From an uncultured Blautia sp. (GTDB lineage Bacteria; Bacillota; Clostridia; Lachnospirales; Lachnospiraceae), in contig URMH01000049.1 of assembly GCA_900549015.1 (NCBI GenBank), positions 1-18,298 on the forward strand: DNA of 18,298 nt, read 5' to 3'. This document shows positions 6,653-14,333 of the stretch, one piece after another; position 1 is the first letter of the stretch, and each line of letters opens with the position of its first letter. The notes under the pieces are model-generated. The model had not been told where the DNA came from. It saw only the letters and a list, made by a program, of their open reading frames with translations, and searched no databases. The position numbers and the translations under genes are program-made.

Positions 6653-8182
6653 TTACTCTTCTGCTTCAGAGGCTTCTTTACTGTTCTCTTCTCCTATCTG
6701 CTCGTAAGCTTCAAACATTTCTTTTACATTCATCTTATTTACCATGTAAACCTTGTTTTCCACTTTCACACCGTAGAAATTAGTATCATAGTTGTGATAC
6801 AGAACTTCATTTTCTGTTCCATCTGTTTTTCTGAGAACAATTTTCATTTCCGGTTCTGAATCCAGGGTCGTATCGTCTGCCACTCTCTTTTGTGCCGTCA
6901 TATTGCCAACTTTATTATAGAAAGTATTAAATTTTGTGCTGTCCAGCTCTTTGCCGTCCATTTCGTAGGTAAGAGTCTCTGTCTCATTTCCGTCTTCATC
7001 TTCAGATGTTTCACGTGAAACATTCACAGTCTTTGTCTCACCTTTATAGGTGATTTCAACACTTTCTATATCATTTATAGAAACATAGCATACATTCATA
7101 TCCCAAAAATCCGAGTTTTCTTTGTCGAGAAATGCGGAAAGTGTCTCCTCCGACATTGTATAAACTTCTTTGCTGTCGTCAATGCTTACATACCTGCCGC
7201 CCTCCTCTGCCTCATCGCCTACATGTATCACAAGGCTTCTATCCACCATTTCCGGCTCTGCCTCTTCTTCTACTCCTGTCTCTCCCTGTTTTTCTTCTGT
7301 ATTTTCTGCCTCCTCTGACTCTGTTTCTTCTGTTTTTAGATTATCTGTTTCTTTTTCAGGAACTTCCTCTTCATAATCTACTGTTATGTTTGCATACGGC
7401 TCATTCAAACCATAGCTCTCCATTTCTTCTTCAGAGGCATTATAATTGACAAAAGAAGCATATTCCAGGGTGCTAAAAGCAGACGCTGTGCTTGTCGCTT
7501 TTGCGGAATCTGCCTTCTCCTGATTTTCTCCGTCAGAAATATACCAGAAACCGTTTTCATCTGCAGACAGGCTGTAAGAGGTTTTTCCTTCCACCTGAAT
7601 CTCTTTTACGTTTTCCGAACTGATCTCCGGGAAGGTTCCTGCCTCCGCATAATCGTAAAGATTGTTCATAAACGGTGTGATCGATGCGCTTGCAACGAGA
7701 TATACCTCTTTATCGTCCTCGTTTTTCTTTACGTAATATTGACTTACAGACTCGTTTTCCGCACCTATTTTTATGGAAGTTTCTTCTCCCTCTTTTGTTT
7801 TGAAAACAATAGTATTTACAGGAGAATCCAGTCCATATTCCGACAGATCACTTACATCTTTCAGAACTCTCTCCGCTTTTAAATCTCCCAGCATACCGAC
7901 GGCATTATTTAAGGTGTCCTGAGACACAGGAAAGGCTTTATCGTCGCTCTTTACCCACTGATCCTCTTTTTTCTGGAAGGTAATTTCCTGCTTATCAATT
8001 AAAAACTGTACAGATTCTATTTCATCTGCAGAAGCCTCTGTAACTGAAACCTGCGTTTCTTCCTCTTTGCTGTTCTCTGCCTCCTCCTGTTTTGATACGT
8101 ATGTGCTCACTCCCACATACGTTCCACATAAAACAGCCAGTGCAGCCACAGCTAAAACCATTTTTACTGTTTTTTTCTTCAT
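6653..8182 (-). CDS. DUF4340 domain-containing protein
   Basis: A 509-residue protein with an N-terminal membrane anchor (about residues 7-28) and a long extracytoplasmic part. Two copies of a YGL-x-x-P motif (SEYGLDSPVNTIVF near 113-126; ESYGLNEPYANITV near 253-266) point to repeated DUF4340 units. A very acidic, low-complexity insert at about 269-312 (Glu/Thr-rich) interrupts the second unit. The protein is Glu-rich overall. Its function is unknown; the family is often encoded with GldG-type ABC components, as here. The start ATG shares one base with the upstream stop (TGATG), with GAGGAG ahead, so translation is probably coupled. A perfect parS (7007-7022) is embedded in it. It is the last gene of the transporter operon. 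Confidence 0.85.
   Translation of the reverse strand: MKKKTVKMVLAVAALAVLCGTYVGVSTYVSKQEEAENSKEEETQVSVTEASADEIESVQFLIDKQEITFQKKEDQWVKSDDKAFPVSQDTLNNAVGMLGDLKAERVLKDVSDLSEYGLDSPVNTIVFKTKEGEETSIKIGAENESVSQYYVKKNEDDKEVYLVASASITPFMNNLYDYAEAGTFPEISSENVKEIQVEGKTSYSLSADENGFWYISDGENQEKADSAKATSTASAFSTLEYASFVNYNASEEEMESYGLNEPYANITVDYEEEVPEKETDNLKTEETESEEAENTEEKQGETGVEEEAEPEMVDRSLVIHVGDEAEEGGRYVSIDDSKEVYTMSEETLSAFLDKENSDFWDMNVCYVSINDIESVEITYKGETKTVNVSRETSEDEDGNETETLTYEMDGKELDSTKFNTFYNKVGNMTAQKRVADDTTLDSEPEMKIVLRKTDGTENEVLYHNYDTNFYGVKVENKVYMVNKMNVKEMFEAYEQIGEENSKEASEAEE
7007..7022. other. parS: parS site (perfect consensus) inside the DUF4340 gene
   Basis: TGTTTCACGTGAAACA, 16 of 16 positions, lies within coding sequence and is read on the minus strand as V-S-R-E-T. 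It is about 1.8 kb from the parS in front of parA. Confidence 0.9.
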
Positions 8183-9687
8183 CAGGCTCTTCTCCTCTTA
8201 AACCAAATCACAAATCCAAGCACAAGGAAAACACCTGGAATAATACCAATTACCCATATTTTCCAGAAACTTGCATCGTATTCTGTCAATGAAAGCGATG
8301 CAACCTGAAGGCTTTTAGAAGGAATGGAAACGCTTGCGCTTTCTTCCGTATCTGCCAGCCATTTCAGAGACTCCATAACAAGCTGCTGATTTCCGCCTGA
8401 AACCATCTGATTAATCTGACTGTCTATAATATTTGCAGTAGAATAATATACAAGCTGCGTCTCTTTTCCGTCAGCAAGGCTTTCTGTTATACTTACTCCA
8501 ATATCAAACGGTCCATCTACATCACCCTCTTCTTTTTCTATCTGAGAGCTGTTCATATTTGTTTTCGAATAAGCGCTGTCTGATGTCGTAAGGATACTTT
8601 TTATATTTACAGTATCTCTCACATCGTCCAGTTTCTGAATCCCCTGTGCAAATGGCGCCAGTGTCAGATAATCGGAAGCTGCCGCCTCAGATGATGCCTC
8701 TGTACTTTCAACTTCAGGAACAAGATAATACGGCATCTGCATTGCATAATGCTGCGCGTCTCCCTCAAAAACAAGACCTTCCGCACGTTTTACACCATAA
8801 TTTTCTAATATAGCATCAAAATTCTTCAATTCCGCATCTGCATAATCTGAAAAAATCATAGCTTTTCCGCCATTTTCCAGATATTTTAACACAGCATCTT
8901 TTTCAGCAGAAGAAATATCTGTAGTTGGCGAAATGATCATAAGGCAGTCTGCATCTTCCGGCACGCTTTCCTCTGTGAGAAGATTCAGTTCCTGCACGTC
9001 AATATTGGCTTTTTCAATGCTGTCCTTTAAATCTGCAGAAAGCGATTTTTCCCCATGACCTTCCAGAGTATATAAAACAGGAAGATTTTCCGATGTCACA
9101 TATCCGATGGCGCTTGTGATCTGACCTTCTCCGTCAAATCCTGTTGTCTGATAGCTGTAGGTATTATAGTCTAGACTGCTCTCATACATATCGCTGTAAT
9201 TTACTACTTTGCTTCTTTCTCCAGACTCGATAATAAGACTGTTGGAAGAAACCTGCTCATCTGTATAATCTGAAACAAATTTCGGATTCACAACCGGGTC
9301 CTTTACCTTTACCTTAATATGTTTGGATTCATCTTCATATCTCTTTAAAAGAGATGATATGTTCTCGTCTTCATACCCGCTCTGTGCGATCTGATAAATC
9401 GTAACATCTTTATCCAGTTCTTTTAAGGCTTTCTTTGTCTCGTCCCCAATGGAATAAAGACCGGAATCGCTTACATCGATCTGCGTATATTTTGAAGGAA
9501 TTTTTCCCACGATCATATTGATCACAACAATTGCTGCCGCAAAAACAACTGTCATTATCATACTGTAAGAACCGTTTTTAATATGCTTTTTACTTACCGT
9601 TCCCACCATCTTTTTTATATTGAATTTTCTGTTCTTTTTTTCTTTGTTTTGCACATTATTTTTTTTCGCTTTTTTTCTGAAACTCAT
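8182..9687 (-). CDS. GldG-type ABC transporter auxiliary protein
   Basis: A 501-residue protein with a very basic N-terminus (many Lys in residues 4-37), a membrane segment at about 43-61, a large extracytoplasmic domain and a C-terminal membrane helix at about 474-495 ending in KRRRA. This is the GldG / ABC_transp_aux layout (PF09822 type). VLYTLEGHGEKSL corresponds to the conserved T-x-G-H-G-E region, followed by DCLMIISPTTDIS. In Bacteroidetes, GldG works with GldA and GldF in gliding. In Firmicutes the role is unknown and no gliding is implied. It lies 15 bp after the permease and shares one base with the DUF4340 start. AGGAGGGGAG precedes the ATG. Confidence 0.85.
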   Translation of the reverse strand: MSFRKKAKKNNVQNKEKKNRKFNIKKMVGTVSKKHIKNGSYSMIMTVVFAAAIVVINMIVGKIPSKYTQIDVSDSGLYSIGDETKKALKELDKDVTIYQIAQSGYEDENISSLLKRYEDESKHIKVKVKDPVVNPKFVSDYTDEQVSSNSLIIESGERSKVVNYSDMYESSLDYNTYSYQTTGFDGEGQITSAIGYVTSENLPVLYTLEGHGEKSLSADLKDSIEKANIDVQELNLLTEESVPEDADCLMIISPTTDISSAEKDAVLKYLENGGKAMIFSDYADAELKNFDAILENYGVKRAEGLVFEGDAQHYAMQMPYYLVPEVESTEASSEAAASDYLTLAPFAQGIQKLDDVRDTVNIKSILTTSDSAYSKTNMNSSQIEKEEGDVDGPFDIGVSITESLADGKETQLVYYSTANIIDSQINQMVSGGNQQLVMESLKWLADTEESASVSIPSKSLQVASLSLTEYDASFWKIWVIGIIPGVFLVLGFVIWFKRRRA

Positions 9688-9702
9688 TCCGTCTCTCCCC
9701 TC

Positions 9703-10566
9703 CTAATTCCAACGTCTTTTCTGAATGGACTGTATTGTAAGAAAAAGACACACGGCAATTACAGAAAGAAAATATACAATTCCTGTTACGTCCAGCATGG
9801 AATTTGTAAAATTGCTGAAATGCCCGCTCAAATCAAAAACCTCAAGTATTTTCTGTATTCCGCCTTCAAATACAGATGGTTTTACAAAGTAAATGACTGC
9901 CAGCGCCGCTTCTCCCACAATCCCTGTTATCACGGAGATAAAAATATTCTTTATCATGATATAAATAATGATGGCTGCTGCCACGATCAAAAGTCCGAAG
10001 GCAATGCAGGTAGATACTGATGTCTGTGAAAAGAAAGAGGAAATTCCTCCCATCATATAAAAAGCAAATAACAGCACAAAAGTAAGAACTGCCGCCACAA
10101 CCTGGCTTTCTGTCAGAGCAGACATGAATACGCCGATTGCAAGGTTTGCGCAGCCAAGAAGGAAAAATCCCAGAATTGCCGTATAGGCAGATGCAAAAGA
10201 AACAGCTCCAAATTTTGACATAATCAGAGGATATGCACACATCACTAAAACAGGTATCGCATATACCGTCACAAGCGCTAAATATTTTCCCATTACAATG
10301 CTGCCGACTGAAACAGGAGATGTAAGAAGAAGCTGATCTGTTTTCTGTTTCCGCTCTTCTGCCAGAACTCTCATGCTCAGAATCGGAACGCCGATTAAAA
10401 ATATAAAGGTCAGAGCGCTTAATGTATATTCAAACTTTGGATAAGCTGCCGCAAGCTGATAGGCAGAAAAATAAATTCCTGTCACGATCAGAACAAAAAA
10501 TATAAACAGGTATCCAACCATAGAAGTCAGATAGCTTTTTAATTCTCTTTTATAAACTGCTGTCAT
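9703..10566 (-). CDS. ABC-2 type permease (GldF-like)
   Basis: A 287-residue integral membrane protein with about six hydrophobic segments and the typical N-terminus TAVYKRELKSYL. It is the transmembrane subunit of the transporter whose ATPase is encoded just upstream. A longer frame begins at 10581 (MRRRTM), but an AGGAG at 10578-10574 lies seven bases from the ATG at 10566, which gives the usual short cytoplasmic N-terminus, so I chose that start. It overlaps the ATPase gene by 17 bp. The family resembles ABC-2 permeases of the NosY/GldF kind; the substrate cannot be told from sequence. Confidence 0.9.
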   Translation of the reverse strand: MTAVYKRELKSYLTSMVGYLFIFFVLIVTGIYFSAYQLAAAYPKFEYTLSALTFIFLIGVPILSMRVLAEERKQKTDQLLLTSPVSVGSIVMGKYLALVTVYAIPVLVMCAYPLIMSKFGAVSFASAYTAILGFFLLGCANLAIGVFMSALTESQVVAAVLTFVLLFAFYMMGGISSFFSQTSVSTCIAFGLLIVAAAIIIYIMIKNIFISVITGIVGEAALAVIYFVKPSVFEGGIQKILEVFDLSGHFSNFTNSMLDVTGIVYFLSVIAVCLFLTIQSIQKRRWN

Positions 10567-11518
10567 GGTTCGTCTCCTCATTTTTTTCAGATTCTGTAAG
10601 CTCCAGGAAGATTTCTTCCAGAGATACCTTTTTCGACTTCATTTCAAGAATCGGGCAGTGAAGCTCTGCCATTTTAAGAAATACTTCCTCTCGAATATCT
10701 TCCTGCTCTTCTGTGGAAACACTTACATTCCACGCGCCCTCTTCCTCATTAAAGACAAGCTCTGTTTCTTTTACCTTATCAATTTCCTTAAGTCCGTTTT
10801 CTATCAATTCTTTCTCACCTTTGATAAGCATATTTAAGGTATTAGATCCCTCTGCAAGACGACTTAAATGATCAGGCGTATCACTTGCTACAAGACGTCC
10901 ATGTGAAATAATCAGCACATAATCGCATACTGCGCTTACCTCTGACAGTATATGTGAACTTAAAATAACAGTATGCTTTTTTTTCAGCTCTTTGATCAGT
11001 GAACGAATCTCTATGATCTGCTTCGGATCAAGCCCCACTGTAGGCTCATCAAGAATGATCACTTCCGGATACCCCAGGATTGCCTGTGCCAGCCCTACTC
11101 TCTGTCTGTAACCCTTTGACAGATTCTTTATGAGGCGATTTTTCATATCTGTGATTTTTACCATATCCATGACTTCCTCTATCATGGATTCCCGCTCTTT
11201 TTTGGGGATTTTTTTAAGATCTGCCGCAAATTTCATATACTCCAGAACGGTCATATCAAAATAGAGCGGCGGCTGTTCCGGCAGATAACCAATACATTTT
11301 TTTGCTTCTTCCGGCTCTTCCAGAATATCGTGTCCGTCAATGACAACCTTGCCCTCTGTAGAGGCAATATATCCGGTTATCATATTCATCGTAGTGGATT
11401 TTCCGGCTCCGTTAGGCCCAAGAAAACCGTAGATTTTTCCCTTTTCAATCTGAAAAGAAAGATGGTCCACCGCCGTATGGTCCCCGTATCTTTTAACCAG
11501 ATTCGTTACTTCAATCAA
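10550..11518 (-). CDS. ABC transporter ATP-binding protein (GldA/NatA-like)
   Basis: A 322-residue cytoplasmic ATPase with every motif intact: Walker A GPNGAGKST (34-42), Q-loop Q82 in LPEQPP, signature LSKGY (133-137), Walker B VIILDEPT (153-160), D-loop GLDP (162-165) and H189 in SSHIL. The C-terminal 100 residues are the accessory region common to GldA/CcmA/NatA-type exporters. The start is TTG at 11518, supported by AGGAGGAG (11532-11525) six bases upstream; no ATG is available nearby. It is the first gene of the four-gene operon and is preceded by a structured leader with a terminator-like hairpin. Confidence 0.92.
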   Translation of the reverse strand: MIEVTNLVKRYGDHTAVDHLSFQIEKGKIYGFLGPNGAGKSTTMNMITGYIASTEGKVVIDGHDILEEPEEAKKCIGYLPEQPPLYFDMTVLEYMKFAADLKKIPKKERESMIEEVMDMVKITDMKNRLIKNLSKGYRQRVGLAQAILGYPEVIILDEPTVGLDPKQIIEIRSLIKELKKKHTVILSSHILSEVSAVCDYVLIISHGRLVASDTPDHLSRLAEGSNTLNMLIKGEKELIENGLKEIDKVKETELVFNEEEGAWNVSVSTEEQEDIREEVFLKMAELHCPILEMKSKKVSLEEIFLELTESEKNEETNHDSSL

Positions 11519-11542
11519 TTTGCTCTCCTCCTGTTTTACAAA

Positions 11543-11612
11543 AAATTGTAGAGACAGCTTCCGGATTAAAACAGAGAATGGGGAATCCAGAGTTCTGCTA
11601 TCTCTACAATTT
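11543..11612 (-). promoter_or_regulatory. Terminator-like hairpin in the transporter operon leader
   Basis: On the minus strand, the 16-base arm at 11612-11597 (AAATTGTAGAGATAGC) pairs with GCTGTCTCTACAATTT (11558-11543) with one G-U pair. The inner GGATT/AATCC can pair within the 38-nt loop. A run of six T (11545-11540) closes it, and the AGGAGGAG of the ATPase gene follows eight bases later. The arrangement is that of an intrinsic terminator placed in a 5' leader, so transcription or translation of the operon may be attenuated. I recognise no known riboswitch class. Confidence 0.55.
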
Positions 11613-11614
11613 CT

Positions 11615-11659
11615 ATTTTATGGATAAAATGTGAGGAAAATCCGATGAAAGTGTGAGGA
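11615..11659 (-). promoter_or_regulatory. Possible activator-type promoter with direct repeats
   Basis: A -10-like TAAAAT (11620-11615) lies just before the leader hairpin, and no good -35 is present. Two direct repeats, TGTGAGGA on the plus strand (11630-11637 and 11652-11659), are 22 bp apart, two helical turns, at about -22 and -44 from the predicted start. A regulator binding in tandem is plausible. This is a weak inference. Confidence 0.3.
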
Positions 11660-11677
11660 TTTTGTGTTTATTCTATG

Positions 11678-11712
11678 AAAAAAAGAAGGACTAAAAAGCC
11701 CTTCTCCTTCTT
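11678..11712 (-). terminator. Intrinsic terminator of the yidC-rsmG operon
   Basis: On the minus strand AAGAAGGA (11712-11705) pairs with TCCTTCTT (11690-11683) around a 14-nt loop and runs into seven T. The stem includes two bases of the rsmG stop codon. It separates the housekeeping block from the transporter operon. Confidence 0.85.
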
Positions 11713-12430
11713 AAAGCGGTTCCTTTAACGGTGTTCCCGCTTTTCTCGGGTATTTTCCCGGCGTATTTTTTACTTTCTCAATGATAACAAGAGAACGCTC
11801 TATCTCTGAATCCGGAAGTGTAAAATAACAAATATCTTTGATTTCTCCTCCCAGAAGCCTGATTGCTCTTGCTGCGCTTTCCGCCTCTTCCTGTACTTTA
11901 CCTGATTTGTAGGAAATAAACAGCCCGCCTTTTTTCACATATGGAAGGCAGTACTCGGAAAGTGTGGCAAGGTTTGATACTGCTCTTGAGACGCATATAT
12001 CATACTGCTCTCTGTACGCCTTATTTTTTGCAAATTCCTCCGCCCTTCCGTGAATGGCTGTTATTTTATCAAAGCCCAGCAGATCGAAGGTTTCCTCAAG
12101 GAAAGTCACTCTTTTCTTCAGGGAATCAAGAAGACATTCTTCCAGATGAGGAAAGGCGATTTTAAGAGGAACACCCGGAAAACCGGCTCCTGTTCCAATG
12201 TCCATCACTTTTTTTACTTTTGTAAGGTCAACTGCCTTCACGCAGGCAAGACTGTCAAGAAAATGCTTTACCAACACCTCCTGAAACTCTGTGATACCAG
12301 TTAAATTCATAACTTTATTTTTTTCTACAAGATACTCATAGAATTTTATAAACTGTCCCTTCTGTTCCTCACTAAGAGAAATTCCCAGGTTTTCACACCC
12401 CTTTTCCAGAACGGTCATATCATATGTCAT
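11711..12430 (-). CDS. rsmG: 16S rRNA (guanine-527-N7)-methyltransferase RsmG
   Basis: RsmG (GidB) uses S-adenosylmethionine to methylate N7 of G527 in 16S rRNA. The 239-residue protein has NLTGIT at 42-47, KHFLDSL at 55-61, and the SAM-binding GTGAGFPG at 79-86. SRAV lies at about 148-151 and the YKSGK region near 174-178. Length is normal for the family. It begins with ATG in a four-base overlap with the mnmG stop, with AAGGAGG eight bases upstream; a second in-frame ATG lies four codons on. It is the last gene of the operon, and its stop codon is part of the terminator stem. Confidence 0.95.
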   Translation of the reverse strand: MTYDMTVLEKGCENLGISLSEEQKGQFIKFYEYLVEKNKVMNLTGITEFQEVLVKHFLDSLACVKAVDLTKVKKVMDIGTGAGFPGVPLKIAFPHLEECLLDSLKKRVTFLEETFDLLGFDKITAIHGRAEEFAKNKAYREQYDICVSRAVSNLATLSEYCLPYVKKGGLFISYKSGKVQEEAESAARAIRLLGGEIKDICYFTLPDSEIERSLVIIEKVKNTPGKYPRKAGTPLKEPL

Positions 12431-14319
12431 ACTTCTTCCCTCCTTCTTCCGTACTGCTCCATATAAACAAGAAGAACAGAAATATCTGCCGGTGAAACTC
12501 CCGAGATTCTTGAAGCCTGTCCGATAGATACAGGACGGTACATCTCAAGCTTCTGGCGCGCCTCAATACGAAGGCTTCCTACTTTTTCATAGTCAATATC
12601 AGCCGGGATTTTTTTTGCTTCCAGCTTTTTAAACTGCTCTACCTGACGAAGCTGCCTTTTTATATAGCCATCATATTTTACATTAATATCTACCTGTTCT
12701 TTTACGTCCCAGGAAAGCTCCGGGCGGTTTTCGTCAATCGGTGCAACTGCCTCATAAGAAAGCTCCGGACGGCGTATCAGCTCTGCAAGTGTTGTTCCTG
12801 ATTTTAAAGGTGTGCTTCCAAAGGATTCCAGAAGGTTCTGAACTTTTTCGGAAGCGCCGATATTTACATGCTCGATCCTGTTTATTTCTTCCTGGATCTG
12901 CTTTTCCTTTTCCACAGACTTTTGATAAGTTTCTTCATCAATCAGCCCAACCTGATAGCCTTTTTTCCGGAGACGGAGGTCTGCGTTGTCCTGTCTTAAA
13001 AGAAGACGGTACTCCGCACGGCTTGTCATCATTCTGTACGGCTCATGGTTTTCCTTTGTTACAAGGTCGTCTATGAGAACACCGATATACGCTTCTGAAC
13101 GGTCAAGGATCAGCTGCTCCTGTCCTTTAATTTCCATTGCCGCATTGATTCCCGCGATCAGTCCCTGGGCTGCTGCCTCCTCATATCCTGAACTTCCGTT
13201 AAACTGTCCTGCGCTGAACAGTCCCTTTATGTTCTTAAATTCAAGGGTCGGATAAAGCTGTCTGGGATTAATGCAGTCATATTCAATAGCATAGGCGTTT
13301 CTTACAATTCTGGCATTTTCAAGTCCCGGTACTGAGCGGTACATCTCATACTGCACGTCCTCAGGAAGAGAGCTTGACATTCCGCCAATATACATTTCAT
13401 TTGTATATGTTCCTTCCGGTTCAATAAACACCTGATGTCTGTTTTTATCTGCAAAGCGCACAACCTTATCTTCAATGGACGGACAGTATCTGGGACCTGT
13501 GCCCTCGATCGCTCCGGAATATAAAGGAGAGCGGTCAAGATTTGCCCTTATGATCTCATGTGTTTTCTCATTTGTATAAGTAAGCCAGCAGGATTTCTGC
13601 TCAATCTGCACATCCTCCGGATTTGTGGAAAAAGAAAACGGAACTACTCTCTCATCCCCGAACTGCTCCTCCATCTTGCTGTAATCAATACTGTTTCCTG
13701 CAATTCTGGCAGGCGTTCCCGTCTTAAACCGGAACATTTCAATTCCAAGTTCCTTTAAGCTGTCTGTGAGATAATTTGCAGCCTGGAGTCCGTCCGGTCC
13801 TGTTGCATTGCTCACATCACCGTAAATGCATCTTGCCTTTAAGTACGTTCCTGTACAGAGGATTACTGCCTTACAATGATAAATCGCGCCGGAATACGTC
13901 AGCACGCCTGTGATTTTCCCTTCTTCTACAAGAAGCTTTGTCACCTCTCCCTGGCGTACCGTAAGGTTTTCTGTATTTTCCAGAGTTTTTCTCATCTCGT
14001 TGCTGTATGCCTGTTTGTCTGCCTGCGCCCGGAGAGAATGCACTGCCGGTCCTTTGGAACGGTTTAACATCTTTGACTGAATAAAGGTTTTGTCTATATT
14101 TTTTCCCATCTCTCCTCCAAGAGCATCAACCTCTTTTACGAGATGACCTTTGGAACTTCCTCCAATGTTTGGATTACATGGCATCAGGGCTATACTGTTT
14201 ACGCTTACCGTAAACATGATTGTGGAAAGTCCCAGACGCGCAGACGCAAGTGCAGCCTCACAGCCTGCATGTCCTGCTCCCACTACCACAACATCATAAT
14301 TTTCTGTTACTGTCTTCAT
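12427..14319 (-). CDS. mnmG: tRNA uridine-34 carboxymethylaminomethyl enzyme MnmG
   Basis: MnmG (GidA) is the FAD-dependent partner of MnmE that installs the carboxymethylaminomethyl group at wobble U34 of tRNAs. The 630-residue protein opens with the dinucleotide fold VVVVGAGHAG (GAGHAG at 14-19). PCNPNIGGSSKGHLVKE follows at about 48-64, and a C-terminal helical MnmE/tRNA-binding region (YEKVGSLRIEARQKL) comes near the end. Length is typical. The start ATG has GAGAGG upstream and lies 14 bp after mnmE, so the two subunits are co-expressed. It overlaps rsmG by four bases. Confidence 0.97.
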   Translation of the reverse strand: MKTVTENYDVVVVGAGHAGCEAALASARLGLSTIMFTVSVNSIALMPCNPNIGGSSKGHLVKEVDALGGEMGKNIDKTFIQSKMLNRSKGPAVHSLRAQADKQAYSNEMRKTLENTENLTVRQGEVTKLLVEEGKITGVLTYSGAIYHCKAVILCTGTYLKARCIYGDVSNATGPDGLQAANYLTDSLKELGIEMFRFKTGTPARIAGNSIDYSKMEEQFGDERVVPFSFSTNPEDVQIEQKSCWLTYTNEKTHEIIRANLDRSPLYSGAIEGTGPRYCPSIEDKVVRFADKNRHQVFIEPEGTYTNEMYIGGMSSSLPEDVQYEMYRSVPGLENARIVRNAYAIEYDCINPRQLYPTLEFKNIKGLFSAGQFNGSSGYEEAAAQGLIAGINAAMEIKGQEQLILDRSEAYIGVLIDDLVTKENHEPYRMMTSRAEYRLLLRQDNADLRLRKKGYQVGLIDEETYQKSVEKEKQIQEEINRIEHVNIGASEKVQNLLESFGSTPLKSGTTLAELIRRPELSYEAVAPIDENRPELSWDVKEQVDINVKYDGYIKRQLRQVEQFKKLEAKKIPADIDYEKVGSLRIEARQKLEMYRPVSIGQASRISGVSPADISVLLVYMEQYGRRREEV

Positions 14320-14333
14320 CTGTTTTTCCTCTC

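Noticed and set aside
11620..11628. Single DnaA-box-like TTATCCATA on the minus strand
   Set aside because: One mismatch and no cluster of boxes or AT-rich unwinding element nearby; the origin is probably outside the window near dnaA.
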